From Stephanodiscus triporus (taxonomy: Eukaryota; Bacillariophyta; Thalassiosirophyceae; Thalassiosirales; Thalassiosiraceae): a DNA stretch of 25,155 nucleotides. Position numbers and translations under genes: made by a program. A model generated the notes under the pieces. The model was given only the letters and a program-made list of their open reading frames with translations, had not been told where the DNA came from and searched no databases. The stretch is from assembly GCA_036939755.1 (NCBI GenBank), contig JALLAZ010000129.1, positions 1-25,155 on the forward strand, written 5' to 3'. Shown here in pieces: positions 1 to 9,700 of the stretch (positions are counted from its first letter, which is position 1; every line of letters starts with the position of its first letter).

Positions 1-640
1 TCGTCGTCGCCACCGTCTCCTCCCTCCCTCTCTCCCATGCTCTGTTTGATTGTTGATTGTTGTGTGTAATTTTTTCCCTCGTTGTCATCGTGGTCCATGG
101 TCCGTCATCGTTGTCGTTGGTCGTCGGTTGCCACCACTGCCATCCTCCGTCCTCTCATGTGCACTGTTTGATTGTTGTATTTGGTTTTTGTCCTCCTCTT
201 CCTCCTCCTTCTCCTCCTCCTCTTCCTCCTCCTCCTCCCCATCGTCATCGTCATCTCATCCGTTCTCTGTTGTCATGTCGCCCCGTTGCCCCCCCCCTCA
301 GCCTCTGCCATTGGGCGTCGGCTGCCCTCGACGGCGCCACCTCACACGCCTCATCATGGCGCGCGCGCGCGGTGTTGGCATGATCGCCGTCCCCTGCTCC
401 CCTTGGCACGCATTGCCTTGGTGCGTGTGGGTGTCGGCGTTGTCGCCGTCGCCCCCCCCCCCGTTGTTGTCGTCGTTGTCGTCGTCGTCGGCTCCCCTTG
501 ACAACGCCACCTTGAACGTGTTGTTGCAGTACGCACGCGCGGCATTGACATGATGCTATCGTCTACCCCTTGGGTGCCGATGCTCCTGGGGGGAGTGGGG
601 CGTTGAGATGACGAGGCGAATTCTCATCATCGTCGTCAAA
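1..640. repeat. Low-complexity, pyrimidine-rich and GTC/GTT microsatellite region
   Basis: This gene-free stretch is dominated by simple sequence. There is a TCC/TTCC tract at about 190-240, C homopolymers near 289-297 and 451-462, and GTC/GTT triplets at about 463-490. The phrase TGTTTGATTGTTG occurs twice, near 43 and 165. Long open frames exist on both strands, but they translate to Ser/Pro or Thr homopolymers and look like by-products of the repeats. I see no gene here. Confidence 0.7.
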
Positions 641-702
641 AAAATGAGATTTTTGGCTTGTGCGCGCAATTTCAGTGGGGGGGGGGCACTAACAAAAAAT
701 CG

Positions 703-751
703 GGCGATGTTAGAACATCACAAAGGAAATTTGTGATGTTCTAACATTGCC
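703..751. repeat. Perfect 18-bp hairpin (22 bp with one G-T pair)
   Basis: The left arm at 707-724 is exactly reverse-complementary to 730-747, with a 5-nt loop (GGAAA). The pairing extends outward to 703/751 through one G-T wobble. It could be a short inverted-repeat element or a transcribed hairpin. No coding sequence overlaps it convincingly. Confidence 0.8.
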
Positions 752-837
752 AAAATCAATGATTCCATTGTGGGGGCGTTTGGATATCCTCCCATGGTCT
801 CGACAATTTTGGCCATAATTCAGATTATGCGTTGAGG

Positions 838-896
838 GGGGTGATATCAAAAATTGGCAAGGTGAGATTTTTGATGCGCGGTCTTGCCATATCACC
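838..896. repeat. Nested imperfect inverted repeat
   Basis: GGTGATAT near 839-846 pairs with ATATCACC at 889-896, and GGCAAG pairs with CTTGCC inside it. An alternative internal pairing of ATCAAAAAT with ATTTTTGAT is also possible. A further 7-bp stem (CCCGCCA at 928-934 with TGGCGGG at 945-951) follows closely. Together with the 703-751 hairpin this makes a cluster of three fold-backs in 250 bp. Confidence 0.6.
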
Positions 897-984
897 ACCC
901 AGTTTTTCCATACTGCGAAATAGCCATCCCGCCAGAAAAAAAATTGGCGGGAAATCTTGGGCTGGAGCCCCTAATGTAACAACG

Positions 985-2240
985 TTCACAATTGAGACTT
1001 GGCATCTTGATGTTTCGTCAGTATGTAGTTGTTTCCATTCTTTCATGTGAGCCAACCAATATGCTGTGAGAGCTTTTGTGATATACAATAACACTATGTG
1101 AAGATTCTTTATGTACTTCAGGCTGGGTAGTTCTCTGACAATGGGTCTCGTTCCGGCTGTAATGTGTGAGACATAGCAAAAATGTTTGCCTGTATGCATG
1201 ATGGCTGTGTTCTGTTTGCAAGCATTTCTATTATTAGTTTATCAACGTGTGGCAGCCATTCCGCATGGGCACCTGGGTTGGTAGGCAAGTCTGTTTGTGA
1301 GTCATTAATTGAACAAGGCAATTAATATCATTGTGTGTTGTACATATATATCATGAGTTTTATTTTTTACCCACTGTTTCATCACATATTGTGGTGTATT
1401 CTTTGAAATGATAGCAGTGTAGTAAGCATTGATTGAACCTATCTTTGTTTGATAATTCTCTTTGTACTCGTGCTCCATCCAATCAATTATATGCTAATAC
1501 TCATTAACCTTTTGTTGTAAACCATCAATCATCATAGTCTTGTCCTGGATGTCATCTTTCAACTCGTTGATTAGACTTGAACTCGTTTTCAATTTAGCAT
1601 ATAGAATGGACGCTCTTTTCACTGACTTTTTGGCTGATGCCGTTGCTTTATTAGCAGTAGTAGATGCAAACTTGACCGACCGTCTTGATTTGATCATCTC
1701 ATCTAACATTTCACATAAAATCTCATACGTTCCTTCTGCATTGTTCCGCATTCTCGTCATCATATCATTTTTCTTTTGGATCAGCTGCACATGCAGTATC
1801 TGATATTGTTGTCAAGGAGTGAATTGTAATCACGCTTGAGGTTTTGGTAACGTTTGGTGGCAATGATCAACTTTGCCTCAGACAGGTGTAGTATATCTGT
1901 GAAATCTAGCTGGAGTCTGGATACTGCTTTAGAGTGCAACTTATGTGAGATTTCAGTTGTCATGCGTGTAACTTGTACTTTTCAGCATTAGTCTTCTTGT
2001 GCTTTCTGTTGTGGTGCATGTAGCTCATCTTTTCAGCGTTAGTCTTCTTGTGCCACCTTGTGGCTATCCTACTAGTCTGATTTTCATGATTGATCACCAA
2101 TACTTGTGTTGGGACAAATGATATTGGTGAGTAAGATAAAGAGATTGATTCAATTGTATGGAAAAGTTATGGATACCTCCATTTCAGTATATTTCTTTGC
2201 CAAGTCCAACACATGCACATCATACTTAGCAATACTCAGT
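985..2240 (-). pseudogene. Decayed coiled-coil/HTDET-motif protein remnant, probably from a dispersed element
   Basis: Read on the minus strand from 2240 to 985, protein-like sequence continues across several frames separated by stops and frameshifts. The order is: a segment with LAKKYTEMEV (near 2160-2240); two near-identical 25-nt units each encoding HKKTNAEK (1978-2002 and 2029-2053, 24/25 identical, 51 nt apart); a helical, charge-rich segment (1963-1781); a Lys/Ala/Ser-rich coiled-coil-like segment (1790-1494); a Trp-containing stretch (about 1460-1325); then a segment with CIQANIFAM and, after a frameshift near 1140, WKQLHTDETSR. The similarity stops near 985. The product is not identified. 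It reminds me of multicopy hypothetical proteins in diatom genomes, but that is memory and not a search. The repeated frame breaks with retained protein-like sequence support a pseudogene or dead element. Confidence 0.5.
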
Positions 2241-2753
2241 TGCGATCACTTCCTCACAGTTTTGACTCTGTCATCTTATGTACTGATATCAGTGCTAGTT
2301 GGTGATCCTTTTGAATATGGATATTCTGTACTTGGTAGTAACTTTGTAGTGAATAGTTAGCAACCTTCAACGCACTTTTAGACGTCCCCTCCCAGTGAAA
2401 AGATATGCCCCAGACTATTTCCCACTCAAGTAGAGTGCAAAAATTCCGGTATTAAAAGACGGGGTATTGCTAGGGATATGAACGTGCACGTTAAAAAAAA
2501 AACAAAAATCACTACTACTAATTAATAGTCCCCGAACTTCAGCTGCCGAGGCCCCCCACAATGTGCCGTCGCTGTTGCCGCTGATGCTCTGCATCCGCGG
2601 TACGACCATCACGACCGGCGAACACCACGGGCGACGATTCGTCGACGCGTCGTGCCTAAAAGTAGATAAATAGCTTTAATAACAATAATTCTTTTTAGTT
2701 TTAACAACGTAGTCCTGTCGCATATTATGTTTGTTGATTGTTGTATGCTCAAA

Positions 2754-2805
2754 CGCCGGGAGTGGGGCCCTGTGGCGGCCGTAGGACGGCGGCGACCATC
2801 ATGAT
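2754..2805. repeat. GC-rich dispersed direct repeat, copy 1
   Basis: The block beginning CGCCGGGAGTGGGG and continuing through GGCGGCCGTAGGAC is repeated at 3193-3245 with small differences. Both copies are preceded by a TGATTGT sequence 10-30 nt upstream, so the repeated unit may be longer and diverged. Confidence 0.65.
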
Positions 2806-3192
2806 CGAGCGATTTTTTTTTCGTGCTGTTGTAGAAATTGCCTCTTACACCGCCTCTTCCTCGTCCATCGCCACCACCGCCACCATGCATCGTTTCCTCA
2901 CGATGTAACGAATCGGCGGACGCGAAGGAGTGACCGATTCGGCGTGGTGGCTGCCGAGCCGACAGCTCCGCTGTTGGCCATGATCACTTCCTCAGCTCGT
3001 CGGGAGGGTATCGCCAATTGTGTGGTATGTTACCCTACGTATTCCTACGTAGAACACAACCCACAACAACAAAAAAAGCAAATCGGCGCGTCGTGACTTA
3101 AATGGTCCATCGTGGCTGCCATGGTGCCCCTCTAACGGCGCCGCCGCATACAACAGTCACCCAACATATTGGCTGATTGTCGAATGCGACGG

Positions 3193-3245
3193 CGCCGGGA
3201 GTGGGGCACCATGGCGGCCGTAGGACGACGGCGGCCGCCATGGTC
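3193..3245. repeat. GC-rich dispersed direct repeat, copy 2
   Basis: Second copy of the block at 2754-2805. It again starts CGCCGGGAGTGGGG, includes GGCGGCCGTAGGAC, and is followed by a CCATGGTCGG-type stretch. The copies are 439 bp apart in the same orientation. Confidence 0.65.
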
Positions 3246-3254
3246 GGTCGGTGC

Positions 3255-3296
3255 GTGTTTTGCTAGCTTTAGCTAGCTTTTACCTAGCAAAAACAC
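3255..3296. repeat. Hairpin with internal GCTAGC palindromes
   Basis: GTGTTTTGCTAG at 3255-3266 pairs with CTAGCAAAAACAC at 3284-3296, with a single extra A in the right arm. The loop contains a second TAGCTAGC palindrome. It lies directly after direct-repeat copy 2 and may mark the edge of an inserted repeat. Confidence 0.6.
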
Positions 3297-3482
3297 AAAT
3301 CACAACAAACAACAATTAACTGAAATCGCCGATGGGCGCAACGCGGATTTCTATTTCACCGTCAATTTCGGGGATCATCCGAGCGCCACTGAACTACAGC
3401 TGCGCAAGAGGGTGATCCAGCATATCCCCGCTCGGCGCTTTAATTGAGGCCAAATAAACATGTCCTTATGGTCGGTGAACGA

Positions 3483-3517
3483 ACTACTAATTGGTAGTAA
3501 AACTACCGATTAGTAGT
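3483..3517. repeat. 16-bp hairpin with 3-nt loop
   Basis: ACTACTAATTGGTAGT (3483-3498) pairs with 3502-3517 around an AAA loop. The one mismatch would be a G-U pair in RNA. The arms also contain the submotif ACTAC/GTAGT twice. The function is unknown and no gene is adjacent. Confidence 0.7.
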
Positions 3518-4362
3518 ACCCCACAGAATATCCATTTTGGAGCGAGATCTGTTAGTGTGGCTTTATCGGGGAGGGTGGGTGGAAAGGATGATAGAGGACC
3601 CAAGAAACATGACCCATCAAGACCAAATAAACTTGTAGAGTAGATAAGTGACAAGCCAATAGATAGAGGCAAGAAAAAAGGGGGGAGGAATGCTCCATGC
3701 TACAGGTTGTGAACAATATTGTACACAATATTCAAGAAAAAGTCTGAGCAAGCCCAATGAATCCAGAGGCAAACTTAAACCCTGTGGCTGTGGCTGAGGC
3801 TTACGAGCCTTCATGGTAGTGAAATACATTTATCTACTTCAATCTAACCCATCAGGGATCACTGTTGATGATGCCAAAACTCCAAGGTGGCCTTGGCCTT
3901 GATGAGGACATCAGACACTGCATGAGGCGTTAAGTTAAGTAGTGTAACATAGTGGGAGCTATTGTTAGACAGGATCTCTCATGGCTCACTAATTTTTGAG
4001 TGTGCAAGTGAGGTTGCATACACTACTATTCTACTATGATTGTTGATGGCAACTGGAAGAATCGCCCCGCATCTCCATGACATACTGTGACTAATAAAGA
4101 GTTCTCATCATAGTTTCGAGTCTTTCTCAAAATAGATGACTTGATATGTTCTCATTAGTTCGATGAGTTTTTTTTTTCTGGTACGCTTGGAGTCTGGGGG
4201 AAGGTACCAACTGACCCATCTACTTCCCACATTCTTTGTCCACTGTTCATCATATGTACATCTCTTGGTGTGTGCCATCACGAAAGCAGAAACCATGGAG
4301 AAACGCGCTCTCCCTCCAAGAAGCTCTAAAATCTCATCGGACTCCCATGCCCCTACCCTCTC

Positions 4363-5021
4363 TCAATTGCTACGGAAATAAGCCTGCGCATCCAACTCAG
4401 CGCGCAGCACCGACGGACTGGGGCCACCAAACCCCGGGACGCTATTCCCCATGGCGTCATCTGTCCTGCCGAAGACGCTTGGCAAGGCCTGTCTATCTCC
4501 GCACTTGTTCTCCATCAACGGCGACACCGCCGAGGACGTTCCGTTGGGGCAGAAGATTTTCGATCTGCCGTCGTCATTCATCGGGGCTATCTCCCGCAAC
4601 TGGGCACGAAGTTGCGACGCGTTGGAGAATTTCACTTCTGTACCGAGCAGAGCAGCAGAATCGGAAAAGCGGTGGGAAATGGATGCACGTCAATGTGGTA
4701 GGTGCTGCTAAGAGCTGCGTAGACAGTAAGGCTCTCACCTCCCTTTTCGGAACGCTCTTTCCAGTCCTCCTCGCGGCGAGAATATGCCGTGTAGGATGCC
4801 ACGGCCGGCTCGCCCAAAACTGTCCCACCGAGGAGGACCGATATGGTAGTTCCAGCACTTCGACTAAAAAATGATCTCCTTCTGTCATCATCACAGTTCT
4901 TGGAATGCAGTATGGTCTTCGAAATGATGGCCGACGACCGCGGTTGGAATGCTTCAATTGATACCGATGATAGACCGACGACCATGGACATCGCCAGTTC
5001 TAAAGAGCGCGATAAGTTCAT
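4363..5021 (-). CDS. Thylakoid-lumen-targeted protein of unknown function
   Basis: Two exons, 5021-4739 and 4637-4363, are joined across a 101-nt GT-AG intron (4738-4638) to give 185 residues. The leader looks three-part: a hydrophobic signal segment (residues 1-24) with Phe25 at the expected diatom plastid cleavage site, a Ser-rich transit region, then Arg47-Arg48-Arg49 followed by a hydrophobic stretch ending AVAS (73-76), typical of twin-arginine lumen import. The mature part would be about 109 residues. It is hydrophilic, with two Cys (124 in IFCPNG, 140 in NKCGDR) and a Gly-rich motif near 158-166. The start at 5021 is chosen because the signal peptide begins there; an in-frame ATG at 5108 would add 29 residues that spoil it. 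I do not recognise the family. A photosystem-associated lumen subunit is possible but unproven. The gene is divergent from the RRM gene. Confidence 0.8.
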
Positions 5022-5414
5022 GGCCGGCCTCCAGTTATCTATTATTATTATTATCGTTGTGAAAAGAAAAGTATCTACATCCAGCAAGATTGAACAGAGT
5101 GCCGCCACGCCATCTCGTTTTTGGTAGCACCACGTCGATTATTTTGTGTCCGGGCGGCCGGCGGCGTGGGGAAAGAATAGGTGGGGGGAAATTATCCGGA
5201 ACTCCCGCCAATTTCTGGCGATAATACTGCGATCATCCGGAGGAGGGGTCTGGACTCCGCCCGCATCCATCCTGCGCAGAAAGAAGAAGGCGAGGGAGGG
5301 TCTTCCCCACCATCCACCCAACAACGACCTGAACACCCGACCCACCCAACCCTCCAACACAAAGAGAAGGAGGAACTATCTCTAGACCAATCCTGAACCG
5401 GAACATTTGCAATC
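5022..5414. promoter_or_regulatory. Divergent intergenic region (lumen protein / RRM protein)
   Basis: The 393 bp between two oppositely oriented start codons must contain both promoters and 5' UTRs. It includes an ATT/ATA microsatellite at about 5041-5054, close to the lumen-protein start, and an AAG/GAAGG-rich purine stretch near 5280-5380. I see no clear TATA box. Confidence 0.45.
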
Positions 5415-6655
5415 ATGGTGAAGTCCCTACATCGCAGCCTCGAGGCAAAGCTCGCGTCCATCAAAGGTAAGCTATTACTTGTTGTGATAATCTTGCTAAT
5501 CTTCCATTCACTGCTAACACATTACTTGCAATTGCATTTCCACGATAATCTCATCTCATTATTGCCACCCAAAATTAAGATCCGGATTATTCGGAAAGCG
5601 AGAATGAGGCAGACGACAGACAACCCGAGACCATATCGGCGAAACGTGCAGCCACGGGCAGGGGAGGCAATAAAGAACGAAAACAAGGTAACGACAAGAA
5701 AGATGTTACTTCCTCCCAACCACCATCGGCCAACGACAGCGACGAGCCATCGACGGTCATCTACCTCGGTCACCTCCCCGTCGGCTTCGAAGAGCGCGAG
5801 ATCACCGCCTTCCTCAATCAGTTCGGCAACGTCAATCGCTGTCGAGTCTCCCGCTCAACCAAGACGGGACGATCTCGATGCTACGCCTTCGTGGAATTCG
5901 CCGATCCGGAAGTCGCGACGATCGTCGCCGATACCATGAGCGGATACCTCCTGTTGGAGAAGCGGTTGGTGTGCCACGTGATGCCGAGGGACAAGGTCAA
6001 TCATGAGTTGATGTTCGCGAGGCCTAAGCGCGTGCCTACCAAGAAGGATAGGCAGAAGAAAGCACGGACCGAGGTAAATAAGGTCAGGTCCGCGGATGCG
6101 ATCAGGGGGATCACGGCGAGGTTGGTCAAACGGGAGGAAATGAAGAGGAAGAAACTCGGAACGTTGGGGATCGAATATCATTTTCCTGGTTATGTCGCGA
6201 GTGCTGCTGCTGCTGCTGCTGCTGCTGCTCAGCCGTCTGTGACGACAACAACTACGTCAAAGAAAGATGACAATGTCAGTTCTATGAAAAACAAGAAGAA
6301 GCGCAAGTTACCTAATAATGGCGGTGAGGAAAAGGATGATGCAAGGAGTGGTAATCAGGCACCAAGTCTGGAGTCTCTGAAGAAGAAGGAGAAAAAAAAC
6401 AAGAAGGGGGGCTTAGAGAAGAGTGGAGGAGAGGAGGAAGTGAGGATGGAAAACGCTGTAACGAATGATCATGCTGAAGAGAAGAAGAAAAAGAAAAACT
6501 CGATGAAAGTGGACTTAAAGGAGAAGAGTGGAGAAAAGGGGGAAAAGAGGAAGGAAATCGACGTAACAAATGATCGGAGTGAGGAAGCTGCCAATGGGGA
6601 ATCCGCAAAGAAGAAAACACTCAAGAAGAAGGCCAAAACGTTGAAAAAAGGATAG
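5415..6655 (+). CDS. Nucleolar RRM protein, NIFK/Nop15-like ribosome biogenesis factor
   Basis: Exons 5415-5466 and 5580-6655 are joined across a 113-nt GT-AG intron (5467-5579), giving 375 residues. The intron is supported because exon 2 resumes in frame with an acidic segment (DPDYSESENEADD). One RRM spans about residues 76-153: RNP2 is VIYLGHL (77-83) and RNP1 is RCYAFVEF, ending at Phe124. After the RRM come basic helices and a GIEYHFPGY motif near 214-222, which matches the short I-D/E-Y-x-F-P motif that follows the RRM in NIFK/Nop15 proteins. These act in pre-60S ribosome assembly (ITS2 processing) in the nucleolus. The C-terminal 150 residues are Lys/Glu-rich and include a nine-Ala run. 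The length exceeds human NIFK (about 290) because of this tail. The gene runs convergently into the anoctamin. Confidence 0.85.
6203..6229 (+). repeat. (GCT)9 microsatellite coding polyalanine
   Basis: Nine uninterrupted GCT codons inside the RRM-protein gene encode nine Ala just after the conserved GIEYHFPGY motif. An uninterrupted triplet run in coding sequence is likely to vary in length between strains. Confidence 0.9.
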
Positions 6656-6799
6656 ATACCTCATAGATGACAGGTCTGAACTTGGGTTGGTATGGATGCA
6701 TGTTAGGATACTCGTTAAGGAGATAATATTTTCAAGTAATATCAAAACGAACCTTCCTCTCTTCTCTTTTTCTAAAGTAGCGTTTTATTTTATTCCTCT

Positions 6800-9700
6800 C
6801 TAACGAGACTTCTTCTGTTTTTGCTCCGACAGGCCAAGGCTTCTCTCCGACTTGGCGTAATGCACAAAATGATGAACGCCCCATTTGGATCTCGGTCCTG
6901 TGTCATCATCGTTGTCCGAACATTTGTCAAAATATGAGTTTCTTGATGATATGGTCGACCGTGTTCCATAGCCACGATTGGCCACTGCAGGCGACAACGG
7001 CGGTGCGGTGGCCCCCGTATAGAAGCCAAGAGGAGTGGATTCGTCCTCGAATGTGCACAGCGTGTCATCACCGTCACTGTCAAGATTCAATTGGCATGGG
7101 GTGGGCATGCAAGGTATCGTTGACAGTGAAGAAGATGGAGAGATGAAATCCTCAGAGCGCTGCCGCTGCTGCTGCCCTTGACGTGCACTTGATGATGGCG
7201 CAGCGCAACTCCTTTCGCGATTAGAATTCAAATTGTAACTTAGACCCTGGGACGATTTATTGGCCAAAGAATATTGTCTAGGAAGTTTGCTGATAGCCTC
7301 CTGGAAATTAGGGTGAATATTTTCCTCATACTTCATTGTGCTCGAGGGAAGCCCAACACCATAGTCTTTTTTGCCAGTTGAACACTCTCTCAGATAACTA
7401 CTGGGAAGTCCCTGACTGCCTTGGACATGTGCGCCGACATTGTTATTTTGCTCGAGCAGAGGGGAATGACGTTTCGTTGCACGAACATTGACAACCCTCC
7501 TACTAGAACCAGGTTTTTCGTTGACCATCTCATCGTGTTTTCTCATTAGCTCCACTGAACATTCTTTATCCGTACTAATTTGACCCGCTAAACTCTTTTC
7601 GGCTATGTATTCCTGAGAAGAAGCAAGAGAGTGACTCTCTGCTGCAGATTCACGAATCGGAGGACAAGGGCTTGTTCTACATGGCAAACTGACCTTATCC
7701 ATGTCGCCATCCTTGTCATCACTATCGTTGCGACCGATTGGAGTCACATCTACACTGCCACTTCTCCTTTCTTTCTTTGCACGCAACGTCGTGTATCTTG
7801 TGCGCTCTTGGTCGTATTTCTTCTTCTTAATTTCGTTTTGGACACTTGCAGGCATCGATGAAACGGTCAGCTGCATGATGTACTTGACGAGAAGCATAAT
7901 ATGCTCCCAACCAATCGCAAGTGCAAAGACGCCAAGTGTTCCAATCATATCCTTAAGCCATGCGAACTGACTACTCGTCTAATTGAGTAAACAACATTTA
8001 CATAAGGATAGATTGCAAAGAACAAAAATAGCATTCAACAGAACAAAGCAAACTTACCAATGCCATAAGCGAGCAGTTTGTTAGGATGGCAAGAACAGTT
8101 ACTATATGGAGCACATGACTCCAAACTCCTATTCCACCAGTCTTTTGGGATAGCGGACGGCGTCTTCCACGGCAAATCTTGAATGCATCAAGCCTCATGT
8201 TCAGCAGATGGTTGATAAGCACAATGAGAGGTGTGATTGGCAAGACAACACTAAAACATGTGACGTATGCGAATTGTGTAGCTGCGAACAAATAATCTAC
8301 GAAGCTGTCGTGCTCTGGAAGCAACATTTCCTCCCAGATATTCGCTTGTGCGTGTTCAAGGAGAAGTCGCCTATTGAGCAATTGCTTTTTCAACTCAAGT
8401 CTTTCGTCGGCAGTTTTGCTCTTTTCGTTTGACGGGGCCAACTCTACTTCTATCATTTCAAGTGAGCGAAGCTCATTACGCAAAAGCAGACGTTCGCGGA
8501 ATACTCGCCAACGATACAGCAAAAGTGGAAAGAATACCTGAAGAAAGATGCTCCACCAATTCGCAATGGTTAGGTATGTGAGTAAGTTCGATGCCACTCG
8601 AAGGATGCCATGTTCTGTAGCAAATTGATCATCTGCTCCTGAAACAGATACTCCGATGAAAGAGTAGTAATATAGAGCAGCAAAGTAGCAGACAAATCGG
8701 AATGCAAAAACTTTGATGATGAAGTGGGTTTGATGCTCTGCTTCTGTTCTGTGGTTCTCAATATTGTTCAGCCATAGCGACAGCCGTCTGAGGCAAAAAT
8801 TCAGCAGCGGCAAAATAAGAGCAAGAGCTGTAGGAAAGCCAATCATTATCAACCAGAACTTTGGATCATGAAGGTGTTCTTTGTCAAGCACGACGGAAAG
8901 GATTGGCGCTGTACCACCGATGACATTGACAGAAAAGCTAAACTGGAACGAGCTATTCTCGCCATTGGCGGCAAAGTACTTTTCTAGCATGACATCTCTG
9001 TTACCATAGAGAATGAGTATGCCGAGCAGAGTCAACATGGTAAAACCGAAAGTCAAAAGGGTGCTAAAGCACATCATGAGCCAGCGTTTCCATGGTGGGT
9101 AGTATGGAATGTAAGTGTTTGTGATAGGGCAAACAACATCTTTTGTACCCCTGAAATCAGGCCTTGTCACTTCCTCCTCTTGGTAGTTCAATGTCCCCCA
9201 CTGATAGGCCAGAAAGTTGCTCCGGCGACGCCAAGTCACCATAACAACAAAAGACCAAATCATGACAAGGACACTGAAGAATGGACGAAGTTCATGGTCC
9301 CACCTTTTTGAAGTGACCTGGAATATAAACATGATCAGCCCTGCTACTGACAGGGAGATGAGATGGAAGCTGCAGTGCTCTAGCCATGCAAAGTAAAAGG
9401 CGACTTTTTCTCCGTAGTACTTTTCAATCTCGTCTAAAGGTTGGTAGAAGCAGCCGACAAAAACTCGGTACAAAATGTTTGGACATTTGTTTTGATGATT
9501 GGACGGTCTCCCATTTGGAATATCTTCTTTTGAAGTACTGCAATTGGTGATCAAATTATTGTCGCTTTTCGTCGTATCAAGTTGGAGGCTCTTCCCGCCG
9601 CTATCAGTCCAATTGGACGAATACCAAAACAGCACCCAGGATGTATACAACGCCTCAAGTCTCACATGAGAATGCAGTGGAACTCGTCGTTGAATCTGTT

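Larger units (their letters stand above)
2241..4362. other. Gene-poor intergenic region with repeats and hairpins
   Basis: About 2.1 kb without a supportable gene. It contains a GC-rich direct-repeat pair (2754 and 3193), two hairpins (3255-3296 and 3483-3517) and short open frames. One plus-strand frame, 3277-3447, is open for 56 codons and reads like protein in its second half, but it has no ATG and no recognised family. A minus-strand frame at 4296-4108 (KRCTYDEQW near its start) and out-of-frame protein-like pieces near 3860-4080 may also be decayed coding sequence. None is recognised. Confidence 0.5.

Noticed and set aside
50..553. Long plus-strand open frames rich in Ser and Pro, with overlapping frames on both strands
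   Set aside because: They follow TCC and GTC microsatellites, are open in several frames at once, and show no domain or plausible start context.
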